A stretch of DNA of 37,608 nucleotides from Ferruginibacter sp. (GCA_019638635.1 JAHBTM010000017.1:1-37608), one strand, 5' to 3'. Positions 9,250 through 17,537 are shown, numbered from the stretch's first letter. The notes: generated by a model not told the origin, from the sequence alone. Numbers and translations: made by a program.

Positions 9250-10290
9250 ATGAAGATATTTTTCGCCCTTGCGCTGGCTTTATTTTTCCATTCGGCAACC
9301 ATTGCTCAGAAACAATCTTACCGTGTTTCCATCGTTGGATTTTACAATGTAGAAAACCTTTTCGACACCATCAATGGTCCTAACAACGATGAAGAGTTTC
9401 TACCGAACAGTCCCCGACAGTATAATTCCAGGATTTACTACGATAAACTAGACCGCCTGGCTTCAGTAATTGAGCAAATGGGCACCGATCAAAGCCCCGA
9501 CGGGCCGGCCGTGTTGGGTGTTGCAGAAGTTGAAACGCGGGGGGTGATGATAGATCTGGCCAAGCAGCCCCGTATTGCTAAACGTAATTATCAGGTGGTA
9601 CATATTGAATCGAAAGATGCACGCGGTATTGATGTGGGTTTACTCTACAACCCCAAGTATTTTAAAATGCTCCACCATGAAGCATTGTATGTGCCATTGC
9701 CTGGTGGTTCCAAGGATGCGTATTACACACGTGATATATTATATGTAAAGGGTGTGCTGGATGGTGATACCTCACACTTCTTCGTAAATCACTGGCCTTC
9801 ACGCTCCGGTGGCGAGGAGCGCTCCCGCCCCGGAAGAAACGCGGCAGCTACTGTGGTAAAAAGAGTGGTTGATTCTATCAATGCGTACAACCCGAACGCT
9901 AAAATCATGATATTAGGCGATTTGAATGACGACCCAATCAGCCCTAGTGTGGCCAAAATATTGAATGCGAAGGGTAAAGCGGAAGATGTGCAGCCTTCAG
10001 GGTTATTCAATCCCTGGTGGCATATGTATAAAAAAGGAATTGGTACTTCCCCGTATCAGGATGCCTGGGGTTTGTTTGATCAGATTGTGATATCTCATTC
10101 ATACCTGAATAAAAACCAATCTCAGTATTTTTTCCATCAGGCTATCATATTCAACAAGCCATTTCTGGTTCAGAAAACCGGAAAATGGCGGAACTACAGT
10201 AAAAGAACCTGGGATGGTATCACCTATAATTATGGATACAGTGATCACTTTCCCGTGTACATTGTGCTGCTTAAAAAAACAAACTCATAA
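9250..10290 (+). CDS. Secreted endonuclease/exonuclease/phosphatase (EEP) family enzyme
   Basis: A 346-residue exported metal-dependent phosphoesterase. ATG 9250 gives a standard signal peptide (MKIFFALALALFFHSATIAQ). The EEP fold motifs appear in order: FYNVENLFDT near residue 31, the catalytic Glu in GVAEVE near 97, NHWPSRSGG near 182, GDLNDDP near 224 and the terminal YSDHFPVY. Members of this superfamily cut DNA, RNA, inositol phosphates or sphingomyelin. The FYNVENLFDT start is typical of secreted Bacteroidota members usually annotated as endonucleases. It is divergent from the TonB receptor operon and converges with a 3'-5' exonuclease gene. A role in digesting extracellular nucleic acid ahead of import is plausible but inferred. 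Confidence 0.9.
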   Translation: MKIFFALALALFFHSATIAQKQSYRVSIVGFYNVENLFDTINGPNNDEEFLPNSPRQYNSRIYYDKLDRLASVIEQMGTDQSPDGPAVLGVAEVETRGVMIDLAKQPRIAKRNYQVVHIESKDARGIDVGLLYNPKYFKMLHHEALYVPLPGGSKDAYYTRDILYVKGVLDGDTSHFFVNHWPSRSGGEERSRPGRNAAATVVKRVVDSINAYNPNAKIMILGDLNDDPISPSVAKILNAKGKAEDVQPSGLFNPWWHMYKKGIGTSPYQDAWGLFDQIVISHSYLNKNQSQYFFHQAIIFNKPFLVQKTGKWRNYSKRTWDGITYNYGYSDHFPVYIVLLKKTNS

Positions 10291-10293
10291 CGC

Positions 10294-11031
10294 TTACGCG
10301 TAAACGATTTCGATTTCGCTTTCTTCCAGTGTAGGTTGTTGCATTAATCTCAACAGCACATTTACAGTTGCAACTATGTCTTTTTCGCAATACCGTGTAA
10401 TGCGTTGGAGTGCTTCTAATCGCTGGCGCGCATTGCCTTGCCAATAGAGTTTACCCACCATACTCCCATTGATATCATCTTTGGAGGTAGGCACATTCAA
10501 TACGGCCGATAATAAACTCAACGAAGTGAAATTCTTATAATCACCGAAGCGCCATAACTGAAAAGTATCTACCACCGGTACATCCCACGGCTTAACCTGT
10601 TGAAAGTTCAGATGAGCCGGAACCGGTAACTGATGTACCATCAGTCTTCGGCAAATAAAGGGGATATCGAACTCCCGAATATTATGACCTGCAAAGTAGC
10701 GGATGCCGTTTTTAAAGAAGAGGGAAGTTTCTTCAATAAATTGAAGCAGTAGTTTTTTCTCATCCGCCTGAGTATAAGAACGCACCCTGAATTGCGCATT
10801 TTCCCCGATACTAAAATAACCGATGGAAATACAGATGATTCTTGAAAACTCTGCCATCACTCCTGCCCGTTGTTCATATAACACGGCAGGGTCTGTTTCA
10901 ATCGAAGGAGATTTGGATATTCGTTCATTCCACAAGCCCTGCCATCTGTCATCCAGTGCATTATAACCGGATTCGCAGGTTGCCGTTTCAATATCCAACA
11001 ATAATAATTTTTCTTTATCAGGATGTGGCAT
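10294..11031 (-). CDS. PolB-like DEDDy 3'-5' exonuclease
   Basis: A 245-residue cytosolic protein resembling the stand-alone exonuclease domain related to DNA polymerase B. The three exonuclease motifs are visible: LLLLDIETAT near residue 10 (Exo I, Asp and Glu), GHNIREFDIPF near 116 (Exo II) and YCEKDIVAT near 218 (Exo III, Tyr and Asp, so the DEDDy subtype). The length fits the single-domain family. Its start lies 5 bp after the stop of the thioredoxin-fold gene, so the two are probably co-transcribed. Precise substrate and pathway are unknown; DNA repair or nucleic-acid turnover is most likely. Its stop is 3 bp from that of the convergent EEP gene. Confidence 0.87.
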   Translation of the reverse strand: MPHPDKEKLLLLDIETATCESGYNALDDRWQGLWNERISKSPSIETDPAVLYEQRAGVMAEFSRIICISIGYFSIGENAQFRVRSYTQADEKKLLLQFIEETSLFFKNGIRYFAGHNIREFDIPFICRRLMVHQLPVPAHLNFQQVKPWDVPVVDTFQLWRFGDYKNFTSLSLLSAVLNVPTSKDDINGSMVGKLYWQGNARQRLEALQRITRYCEKDIVATVNVLLRLMQQPTLEESEIEIVYA

Positions 11032-11036
11032 AGGGT

Positions 11037-11582
11037 TTATTTTGCACGTTTTGCTTTATCAAAGGTTACATGTACATCAAACGTTTTCAGCACTAAGGGT
11101 ACATACTTTCGGGGTTGATCTTTTTGAGTAAAGATTTGTATGTGTTTACCTTGTTTCAACATGGCCTGACCATACCATATTTTTTCTTTCCCCTTCAATG
11201 TATATCCATGTTTTTCCAAATCCGGTACCAGCCATTTCAACGGATTGGTTTCGTACATGAGTTTAGATTTTTGAATCTTTGTATAATAGGGCTCTGCCCA
11301 AAAATACATCGGACCCGGCGGCGTGTGTTTTAATATCTTGGCATGACGCTTCTCATTATAATATCGGGTATCATAAATAGCTACATAGGGTATTTTCGGG
11401 TACTCCTTCACGGTAGCTTCAAAGTAATTCTGCTTTTCCACACACGGCGAACACCATAATGCTGCAAGAAATACCAATGCAGTGTCGGGCAAATTGTCAA
11501 AATCGCGTGCCGTTATAAATACCTGCTGTGCATGGGTATTCAACTGAACTAAAAAGCAAATGATAACGAGTAACTGTTTCAT
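11037..11582 (-). CDS. Exported thioredoxin-fold protein with CSPC motif
   Basis: A 181-residue protein with a signal peptide (MKQLLVIICFLVQLNTHAQQ), so probably periplasmic. LAALWCSPCVEKQNYFE near residue 40 has the WCxxC layout of thioredoxin active sites, but with CSPC in place of the usual CGPC. The remainder is shorter and more basic at its end (KAKRAK) than TlpA-type proteins. A likely role is thiol reduction or oxidation of exported proteins; a non-redox binding role cannot be excluded. It forms a tight pair with the downstream exonuclease gene. Confidence 0.7.
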   Translation of the reverse strand: MKQLLVIICFLVQLNTHAQQVFITARDFDNLPDTALVFLAALWCSPCVEKQNYFEATVKEYPKIPYVAIYDTRYYNEKRHAKILKHTPPGPMYFWAEPYYTKIQKSKLMYETNPLKWLVPDLEKHGYTLKGKEKIWYGQAMLKQGKHIQIFTQKDQPRKYVPLVLKTFDVHVTFDKAKRAK

Positions 11583-11607
11583 AATATTGGTTTGAATGAA
11601 TAAAAAA

Positions 11608-11633
11608 GGGACTTGCAGCTACCTGCAAGCCCC
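11608..11633 (-). terminator. Terminator of the 11641-12063 gene
   Basis: Stem GGG-A-CTTGCAG / CTGCAAG-C-CCC with one internal mismatch and a 4-nt loop, followed by a T run in minus-strand reading. It separates the small secreted protein from the thioredoxin-fold gene. Confidence 0.75.
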
Positions 11634-11640
11634 GATACGT

Positions 11641-12063
11641 TTATGATTTGGCCAGTTTATCCCAGTCGATGTACCTGTCGAATGTCAGTCGTACCTTGTT
11701 CTCTTTGGGCAAGTACTGATACACTCCTGTAGCTTCTACCGGAGCATATTTTATTTCAGGGGATTTAATAATCAATGCATGGTTACAGTTCTTACAACGA
11801 AATCCGATGCCGGTAGTGCAACCACTTCTTCTGGTGGCAATACGTACACAAATTTCGATAGTCCAGGTGCCACTGACTCTGATGTCGATGAAATTATCGG
11901 TAAAAATTTCATTCCAAAGTTCCAGATCAAAATCAATGTACTGTTGCTTTTTTTCGTTGTAATGCACAAGCATTTTCCCGTCTTCGGTTTCAATAACCTT
12001 TGATTTTTGTGCGAAAGAAACGGTTGCGGCAAACATGGCGGCGATAAACAATACTGTTTTCAT
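11641..12063 (-). CDS. Small secreted protein of unknown function
   Basis: A 140-residue protein with a signal peptide (MKTVLFIAAMFAATVSFAQ). The mature part has four cysteines, two of them in a close pair (FRCKNCNHA) that could bind metal or form a disulfide, and ends in RYIDWDKLAKS. No family was recognised. An overlapping frame (11772-12032) is open as well, but this one has the signal peptide and a terminator directly behind it. It stands alone between a gene-free stretch and the thioredoxin/exonuclease pair. Confidence 0.7.
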   Translation of the reverse strand: MKTVLFIAAMFAATVSFAQKSKVIETEDGKMLVHYNEKKQQYIDFDLELWNEIFTDNFIDIRVSGTWTIEICVRIATRRSGCTTGIGFRCKNCNHALIIKSPEIKYAPVEATGVYQYLPKENKVRLTFDRYIDWDKLAKS

Positions 12064-12311
12064 GTGTTTTAAAATTTTTGAGTTACGGATTGAATGAATG
12101 CCTTACAACACAGGAAGGCTACTGCTGGTGAATGCATTGAAACCGGACGATTGAAGAGCGGTACTTATCGTAAGGGTTTTTATATTGACCTATTCATCCG
12201 CTCGTCGTTGTACCAAACGTTCAGCACATTCAACAACTCAAAATTCAGTGAGTGCCACACATTGTACAAGTGAAAACAACCTTCAAAGTGGAAGATTTTT
12301 CACATAAAAAA

Positions 12312-12329
12312 AGCTGCCCGAAGGCAGCT
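12312..12329 (-). terminator. Minus-strand UUCG terminator hairpin, orphan 1
   Basis: In minus-strand reading AGCTGCC-TTCG-GGCAGCT followed by seven T: a textbook terminator with the very stable C(UUCG)G tetraloop. No annotated gene lies immediately upstream of it, so it may end an unannotated small RNA or short peptide transcript. Confidence 0.75.
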
Positions 12330-12467
12330 GTATAGTATCTCCTATGAACAGGTGATGCAGTGTTCTGGCATTAGTCTATTTCCCCAAAAAACTAAAGACC
12401 GTTCTACATCAGAAGATACCAGTATCTTAATTTTTGAATAATCCACCCACTGTTTACCATTTGAAAA

Positions 12468-12489
12468 AAGGTTGCCCGAAGGCAACCTT
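12468..12489 (-). terminator. Minus-strand UUCG terminator hairpin, orphan 2
   Basis: In minus-strand reading a 9-bp stem AAGGTTGCC-TTCG-GGCAACCTT running into a T tract, with the same tetraloop as the hairpin about 157 bp further on. It too has no visible protein gene to terminate. Confidence 0.75.
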
Positions 12490-12527
12490 CTATGAATCCC
12501 CAAATCTGAAACTAAAAGAGGCAAGTA

Positions 12528-12574
12528 AAAAGGGGCCTGCAAAATGTGAACGGCATTTCACAGGTCCACCTTTT
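12528..12574. repeat. 47-nt imperfect hairpin
   Basis: Outer arms AAAAGG / CCTTTT, inner arms CCTG / CAGG and AAATG / CATTT, with single-base bulges. The A and T ends would let it act as a terminator on either strand or as a structured RNA. Confidence 0.55.
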
Positions 12575-12700
12575 ATAACAGGAGACACAGCGTTTCCAAA
12601 GGGTTGTAATGCTGTACTGCTTTTTTCATATCTACTGTATATTCAATGAACTATTTCGGAATGCTTTTACAAAAGAACAGATAAACAGTTCGCCTATTAC

Positions 12701-12737
12701 GGGGAAAATTCCCCTTTTTTTTAGGGGAAAAACCCCC
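12701..12737. promoter_or_regulatory. Tandem G4-A/T-C4 palindromes upstream of the sensory operon
   Basis: GGGGAAAATTCCCC at 12701-12714 and AGGGGAAAAACCCCC at 12723-12737. Their centres are about 22 bp apart, two helical turns, so both would face the same side of DNA, as expected for binding sites of a dimeric regulator. They lie about 80-110 bp ahead of the first gene of an operon that encodes a NarL-type regulator, so autoregulation is a reasonable inference. Alternatively the alternating G4 and C4 blocks with T tracts may form competing RNA hairpins (tandem terminator or attenuator). Confidence 0.55.
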
Positions 12738-12815
12738 TTTTTTCTAGTTGATATTTTGTACAAATTTGAACCCGGCAAAATATGCCATCCTTTTAAACCA
12801 TTAAAAACCAACAAA

Positions 12816-13190
12816 ATGACTGAAAAAATACCTATTGAGGCCGCTCAAACCTTTATCAATAACTACCGAGACACCTTTGAATTCAAAGGCGCCGAACCGG
12901 ATTCCTACATCCGATCCTTCTTTATCGACAAGAAAGCCATTGATTCTATTTTTGAAAAGGCAAAAGATCATGGCATCGTATGTAAAGGCCTCAGAATATA
13001 CATTGGAAAAAAAATGCCCCCTTCAGAAGACGATATCAGAAACCCAATAATGGATACAGGAGGAAAATACAATCTGGTAGTGGCCGGTGTGGATGATACT
13101 GAATGTACCATCACCGAAACAGAAGAGATATACGATAACTTTAGCTCCTGCCCCACCCATTGTCCGCCAAAATCCGATTTTTGTCTTTAA
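12816..13190 (+). CDS. Small Cys-tailed protein heading a two-component operon
   Basis: A 124-residue soluble protein without a signal peptide. ATG 12816 (MTEKIPIEAAQTFINNYRDT) is chosen over an in-frame ATG 207 bp upstream because that extension runs through the G4/C4 palindromes and is basic and low in family character. Visible features are RSFFIDKKAIDSIF, GLRIYIGKK and a Cys-rich tail (SSCPTHCPPKSDFCL) with four cysteines in the last 15 residues. It resembles a family of small Bacteroidota proteins with an (Y/I)GK segment and a CPxxC-type tail, seen from memory; no function is known. It is followed 12 bp later by a membrane-protein gene, a kinase and a regulator, so it may take part in sensing. 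The cysteines could bind a metal or be redox active. Confidence 0.75.
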   Translation: MTEKIPIEAAQTFINNYRDTFEFKGAEPDSYIRSFFIDKKAIDSIFEKAKDHGIVCKGLRIYIGKKMPPSEDDIRNPIMDTGGKYNLVVAGVDDTECTITETEEIYDNFSSCPTHCPPKSDFCL

Positions 13191-13202
13191 TTCATTATAG
13201 GT

Positions 13203-13862
13203 ATGCTAAGAACTGTTGTCGTTATCCTGCTCATCATTCTGGGAATCGGAATTCTTCTGGGCCTGATTAAATGGAAAAAAAGTGAACTAGCTTTTAAAGC
13301 CATAGTTGTTTTACTCATCATTACTTTCATTACTGAATTTATTGGTGGGATACTGCCGTATTTCGGATATAAGTACAATGTAACGGTATATAAAATCTTC
13401 GACCCTATTCAAGTGGTGCTGTTTAGTTATATTTTTTACCAGCTATACCAAACACCTCCAATGAAAAAGTTTGCTCTTTACGGTTGTGTTGTAACATTGA
13501 TTCTGCTCACCATTTCTACCATCATTAATATCCGTCCAGACGTTGACAATGCCATTGGTGTTACCATGAAATGCGCGCTCTACATCTTACTAAGTTTGAT
13601 GAAATTTACAGAAATGCTGAGGATTCCTTCGGAAGATAACATTGTGGCCGACCCCTCTTTCTGGTTTTGTTCCGGTGTGTTTTTCTTCTTCTCCGTGAAC
13701 ATCATGCAATGGGTATCCATCAAAACTTTTACTGATGAAAATGCAAAACAAGCCGTGATTGCGCTTCATGTGTATTGTAATTATATATTTTACAGTATTG
13801 TTGCATTTAGTTTTTTGCTGATACCATTTAAAAAAAGCCAGCCTTTGGTAACACATGAATAG
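13203..13862 (+). CDS. Multi-pass membrane protein of the sensory operon
   Basis: A 219-residue inner-membrane protein with about six or seven hydrophobic helices (first helix VVVILLIILGIGILLGLI; last IFYSIVAFSFLLIPF). No family was recognised. Its stop overlaps the kinase start by 8 bp, so translation is probably coupled. Since the downstream kinase has no sensor domain, this protein is a good candidate for the signal-receiving subunit, or for the transporter or enzyme whose state the kinase reads. Its C-terminus is cytoplasmic or very short (KKSQPLVTHE). Confidence 0.8.
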   Translation: MLRTVVVILLIILGIGILLGLIKWKKSELAFKAIVVLLIITFITEFIGGILPYFGYKYNVTVYKIFDPIQVVLFSYIFYQLYQTPPMKKFALYGCVVTLILLTISTIINIRPDVDNAIGVTMKCALYILLSLMKFTEMLRIPSEDNIVADPSFWFCSGVFFFFSVNIMQWVSIKTFTDENAKQAVIALHVYCNYIFYSIVAFSFLLIPFKKSQPLVTHE

Positions 13863-14601
13863 TCAGTTGACGACCATATTTTTCGGAGCAACCGCCGTAT
13901 TTACGGTATTGGTTTTTTTTATCATCCTGTTTGTGGTGTATTACAAACAGCGCCAGCGTCAGCACCTGATTGAAAAACGGGCACTTCAATCTGCATTTGA
14001 GCAGGAAAAGATGATTTCAGGCATGGAAATTCAGGAACAGACATTCAACGAAGTGAGTCGTGAAATACATGATAACATCGGACAAGTATTGAGCCTGGCA
14101 CGCATGCAACTGAATAATCCAAATCAAACCCACACCGAAGTAATACAACATACGGATGAATTACTGGAGCGGGCCATTGCCGACATCCGCACCCTAAGCC
14201 ATGTGCTCAACACATACAAAGTACAATCAATCGGTATTATTGAATCTACCTTAAAACTGGTAGAACAACTGAAAAACACCCGGCAGTTCAACATCGTGGT
14301 GGATTTTGATAACGTGTACCCGGAACCGAAAGATTCACACATCATCATTTATCGGATGATACAGGAAATTGTAAACAACATCATCAAACATTCTAAAGCC
14401 AACGAAATTCAACTGAATATTCAAACACGTGATGGTGTAACACGTTTAACCATTACCGATAATGGCATTGGTTTTAAACATGCAGAAAAACATCAGGGCA
14501 TTGGTATGCGCAACCTAACCGAAAGAGCCAAACTGGCAAACGCTTCTATTCGTTTCAACAGCAACAACGGCAACGGTACATCCATTCAAATTGAATTCTA
14601 A
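13855..14601 (+). CDS. NarL-type (HisKA_3) sensor histidine kinase with a single membrane helix
   Basis: A 248-residue membrane-anchored histidine kinase. It has one N-terminal transmembrane helix (residues about 8-30) with only a few residues outside, then a short linker, a dimerisation helix with phospho-acceptor His72 in REIHDNIGQ, and a GHKL ATPase domain: N box EIVNNIIKHS near 171-180, G1 box DNGIGF near 202, and GIGMRNLTERA near 215. It lacks any PAS, HAMP, TPR or periplasmic sensor domain, so the signal must come through partners, probably the membrane protein just upstream. It overlaps that gene by 8 bp and the regulator gene by 1 bp. Confidence 0.93.
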   Translation: MNSQLTTIFFGATAVFTVLVFFIILFVVYYKQRQRQHLIEKRALQSAFEQEKMISGMEIQEQTFNEVSREIHDNIGQVLSLARMQLNNPNQTHTEVIQHTDELLERAIADIRTLSHVLNTYKVQSIGIIESTLKLVEQLKNTRQFNIVVDFDNVYPEPKDSHIIIYRMIQEIVNNIIKHSKANEIQLNIQTRDGVTRLTITDNGIGFKHAEKHQGIGMRNLTERAKLANASIRFNSNNGNGTSIQIEF

Positions 14602-15248
14602 TGAACACAAAAATTGCCATTATTGACGATCATACATTGATGCGGAACGGACTTCAGGGTATCATCAATGCATTTAACGAGTACGAAGTGGTGATGCAAT
14701 GCCAGAATGGAAAAGATTTTATTGAACAACTAGAGACGTTGTCATCGGTTCCCGACATAGCACTTCTCGATATCAACATGCCTGAAATGGATGGCTTTGA
14801 AACAGCTGCATGGATTAGAACCCACAAGCCGGAAATAAAAATTCTTGTTTTGAGTATGTTGAACAGTGAAGATGTCATTATACGAATGTTGCGATTGGGT
14901 GCATCAGGCTATATTCTGAAAGACAGCAAGCCTGAAGTTTTACGAGCTTCATTAAACAATATCCGCGACCAGGGTTTTCATTCAAATGAATTACTGAATC
15001 CCCGGTTATTGTTTTCTCTGCAACAAACGAACGGAAAAAATACCCATGCCCCGGGATTGTCTAATCGGGAATCCGAATTTCTCCAGTTGGCTGCGAGCGA
15101 TTTAACCTACCGCGAAATTGCAGAAAAGATGAATACCAGCCCCAAAACAGTTGATAACTACCGGGAAGCCCTATTCGAAAAACTGGAAGTAAAAAGTCGT
15201 GTTGGTCTTGTACTTGCGGGCATCCGGGCGGGATGGATTAAGGTATAA
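14601..15248 (+). CDS. NarL/FixJ-type response regulator
   Basis: A 215-residue DNA-binding regulator. The receiver has the acidic pair D9-D10, phospho-acceptor D57 (ALLDINMPEMDG), S85 and K107. The C-terminal LuxR-type helix-turn-helix reads LSNRESEFLQLAASDLTYRE then IAEKMNTSPKTVDNYR. Its start overlaps the kinase stop (TAATG), so the two are translationally coupled and form a cognate pair. Target genes are unknown. The paired palindromes at 12701-12737 ahead of the operon are the obvious candidate binding sites. It ends at a strong terminator shared with fusA. Confidence 0.95.
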   Translation: MNTKIAIIDDHTLMRNGLQGIINAFNEYEVVMQCQNGKDFIEQLETLSSVPDIALLDINMPEMDGFETAAWIRTHKPEIKILVLSMLNSEDVIIRMLRLGASGYILKDSKPEVLRASLNNIRDQGFHSNELLNPRLLFSLQQTNGKNTHAPGLSNRESEFLQLAASDLTYREIAEKMNTSPKTVDNYREALFEKLEVKSRVGLVLAGIRAGWIKV

Positions 15249-15250
15249 AA

Positions 15251-15275
15251 AAAGGGTCGCTAATTGCGACCCTTT
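15251..15275. terminator. Bidirectional terminator between the response regulator and fusA
   Basis: Perfect 10-bp stem AAAGGGTCGC / GCGACCCTTT with loop TAATT, flanked by A and T runs so it can work for both convergent transcripts. Confidence 0.85.
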
Positions 15276-15293
15276 CTATAATCAACGAGATGA

Positions 15294-17444
15294 TTAGTCT
15301 TCTACTTTAATTTTACCTTTTGATTTGGCAATGACTTCTTCCGCAACGTTGTTCGGTGCCGGAGAATAATGGCTGAATTCCATAGTTGAAGTAGCACGGC
15401 CTGATGACAATGAGCGCAGTTGGGTTACATAACCAAACATTTCACTCAATGGCACTTTGGCTTTAATTACTTGCAGGTTGGCACGGCTATCCATACCCTC
15501 CAGCATACCACGGCGGCGGTTCAAATCACCGGTAACATCTCCCATGTACTGATCCGGAGTTAACACTTCCACTTTCATGATTGGCTCAAGCAAGGTAGGT
15601 TTTGCTTTGCGGCCTGCTTCACGGAAACCGGCGCGGGCACACAATTCAAACGACATAGCATCAGAATCCACATCATGGTAGCTTCCGTCGAACACACGAA
15701 TCTTCATGTTATTCACCGGATAACCGGCCAATACACCGGTAGTCATTGAAGTTTCAAAACCTTTCTGAATTGCCGGCAGGAATTCTTTTGGAATTGATCC
15801 ACCAAACAAATCGTTCACAAACTGGAAGTGTTTGCCTTCGTTTTCTTTTAACCACTCTTCATCCGCAGGTCCGATTGCGAACTGAATATCCGCAAACTTA
15901 CCTCTACCACCGGTTTGCTTTTTCAGTACCTCCCTGTGTTCAACAGTTGTGTGGAATGCTTCTTTATAAGCAACCTGAGGAGCACCCTGGTTCACTTCCA
16001 CTTTAAACTCACGTCTTAAACGATCGATGATGATTTCCAGGTGTAATTCACCCATACCACGCAGAATGGTTTGACCGGTATCTTCATCGGTATTAACGCG
16101 CAATGTAGGATCTTCTTCCACCAGCTTGGCAATCGCCATACCCATTTTATCCACGTCAGCTTGTGTTTTAGGTTCAATGGCAATGGCAATTACAGGTTCA
16201 GGGATGAACATGTTCTCCAGTGTAATCGGATGGTTCTCATCGCACAAGGTATCACCGGTTTTAATTTCTTTAAACCCTACTGCAGCACCAATGTCGCCCG
16301 CTTCAATAAAATCAATCGGATTTTGTTTGTTGGCAAACATTTTCATGATACGGCTGATACGCTCTTTCTTTCCACTGCGCACATTCAACACATAACTTCC
16401 CGCATCCAGATGACCAGAATAACAACGGAAGAATGCCAACCTACCTACGAAAGGATCGGTCATGATTTTGAACGCCAGTGCAGAGAATGGTTCCTTGGGA
16501 TCCGGCTTTCTTTTGATTTCTTCACCGGTATCAGGATCTGTTCCTGTGATGGCTTCGATATCCACCGGGCTGGGCAGGTAGCGACACACGGCATCCAGTG
16601 CGGTTTGTACTCCTTTATTTTTGAAAGATGAACCACACATCATCGGCACAATGCTCAAGTCAATCGTTGCTTTGCGAATGGCTTCATGCATTTCATCTTC
16701 AGTGATTGAATTCGGATCTTCGAAGAATTTCTCCATCAGATTATCATCGTACTCAGCAACTGCCTCTACAAGATTTGCCCTCCATTCATTCACATCATCC
16801 ACCATATCAGCGGGTACATCAATCTCATCAAAGGTCATACCTTCAGTTTCAGCGTGCCAGATTATTCCTTTGTTCTTGATCAAATCAACCACACCCTGGA
16901 AATTATCTTCTGCGCCTATTGGCAATTGTAAAGGCACCGCCTTGGCACCCAGCATTTCCTTTACTTGTTTTACCACGTTGAGGAAATCGGCTCCGGCACG
17001 GTCCATTTTATTTACGAATCCGATACGAGGTACTTTATAACGATTCGCCTGACGCCAAACAGTTTCAGACTGAGGCTCCACACCATCTACTGCTGAGAAG
17101 AGTGCAATCAAACCATCCAGTACACGCATGGAACGCTCTACCTCTACGGTAAAGTCAACGTGACCGGGTGTGTCAATGATATTAAAACTGTATTTCTTGG
17201 AAGCCGGTGTAGCCTTTCCTTTGTCTGTTGGGAAATTCCACTGGCAACTCACCGCTGCGGAAGTAATGGTAATACCACGCTCTTTTTCCTGCTCCATCCA
17301 GTCTGTAGTTGCTCCCCCCTCGTGTACTTCACCAATTTTGTGAATCATACCGGTGTAACGAAGGATACGCTCTGTTGTAGTGGTTTTACCGGCATCAATG
17401 TGAGCGGCAATACCAAAGTTGCGTTGATAACGTAAATCTGCCAT
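15294..17444 (-). CDS. fusA: Translation elongation factor G
   Basis: A 716-residue GTPase that drives ribosomal translocation. Start ATG 17444 gives [20 protein letters not shown], the usual EF-G N-terminus; the longer frame adds 18 unrelated residues. P-loop AHIDAGKT at 14-21, DTPGHVDF (G3) and [10 protein letters not shown] (G4) are all present, and the EF-G C-terminal domains end with the [13 protein letters not shown] region. In most bacteria fusA directly follows rpsL-rpsG. Here it is about 5.2 kb away from rpsG, separated by plus-strand genes, and must have its own promoter; a TATTTTTG element lies about 200 bp upstream. The leader holds two small hairpins. Confidence 0.97.
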   Translation of the reverse strand: MADLRYQRNFGIAAHIDAGKTTTTERILRYTGMIHKIGEVHEGGATTDWMEQEKERGITITSAAVSCQWNFPTDKGKATPASKKYSFNIIDTPGHVDFTVEVERSMRVLDGLIALFSAVDGVEPQSETVWRQANRYKVPRIGFVNKMDRAGADFLNVVKQVKEMLGAKAVPLQLPIGAEDNFQGVVDLIKNKGIIWHAETEGMTFDEIDVPADMVDDVNEWRANLVEAVAEYDDNLMEKFFEDPNSITEDEMHEAIRKATIDLSIVPMMCGSSFKNKGVQTALDAVCRYLPSPVDIEAITGTDPDTGEEIKRKPDPKEPFSALAFKIMTDPFVGRLAFFRCYSGHLDAGSYVLNVRSGKKERISRIMKMFANKQNPIDFIEAGDIGAAVGFKEIKTGDTLCDENHPITLENMFIPEPVIAIAIEPKTQADVDKMGMAIAKLVEEDPTLRVNTDEDTGQTILRGMGELHLEIIIDRLRREFKVEVNQGAPQVAYKEAFHTTVEHREVLKKQTGGRGKFADIQFAIGPADEEWLKENEGKHFQFVNDLFGGSIPKEFLPAIQKGFETSMTTGVLAGYPVNNMKIRVFDGSYHDVDSDAMSFELCARAGFREAGRKAKPTLLEPIMKVEVLTPDQYMGDVTGDLNRRRGMLEGMDSRANLQVIKAKVPLSEMFGYVTQLRSLSSGRATSTMEFSHYSPAPNNVAEEVIAKSKGKIKVED

Positions 17445-17537
17445 TGTAATTGTTTTGTAAGTTATGATTGGAGGATGTTGATTCAGCGGGGCTGACATCC
17501 TGAATTAAAAAAGTAAAATTTGATATAATGATTCGTT

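Larger units (their letters stand above)
12064..12815. other. 752-bp gene-free stretch with several hairpins
   Basis: No convincing protein gene on either strand. It holds two minus-strand UUCG-loop terminator hairpins, one larger imperfect hairpin and a pair of G4/C4 palindromes (each listed separately). Its first 240 bp, next to the secreted-protein gene, show no clear signal. The open frames here are short, crossed by the hairpins and lack recognisable content. Confidence 0.7.

Noticed and set aside
11772-12032. Alternative 86-residue frame overlapping the secreted protein gene at 11641-12063
   Set aside because: The other frame has a signal peptide, normal composition and a terminator directly after its stop.
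12342-12542. 66-residue minus-strand open frame
   Set aside because: A perfect terminator hairpin lies in its middle, and the composition shows no coding character or family.
13140-13190. Cys-rich C-terminus as a possible RiPP precursor core
   Set aside because: The full-length protein looks like a conserved soluble protein, there is no modification enzyme or transporter nearby, and the neighbours are a two-component system.
16071-16631. 186-residue plus-strand open frame inside fusA
   Set aside because: It is entirely antisense to a highly conserved gene, and its composition is what the reverse strand of EF-G would give. No family resemblance.
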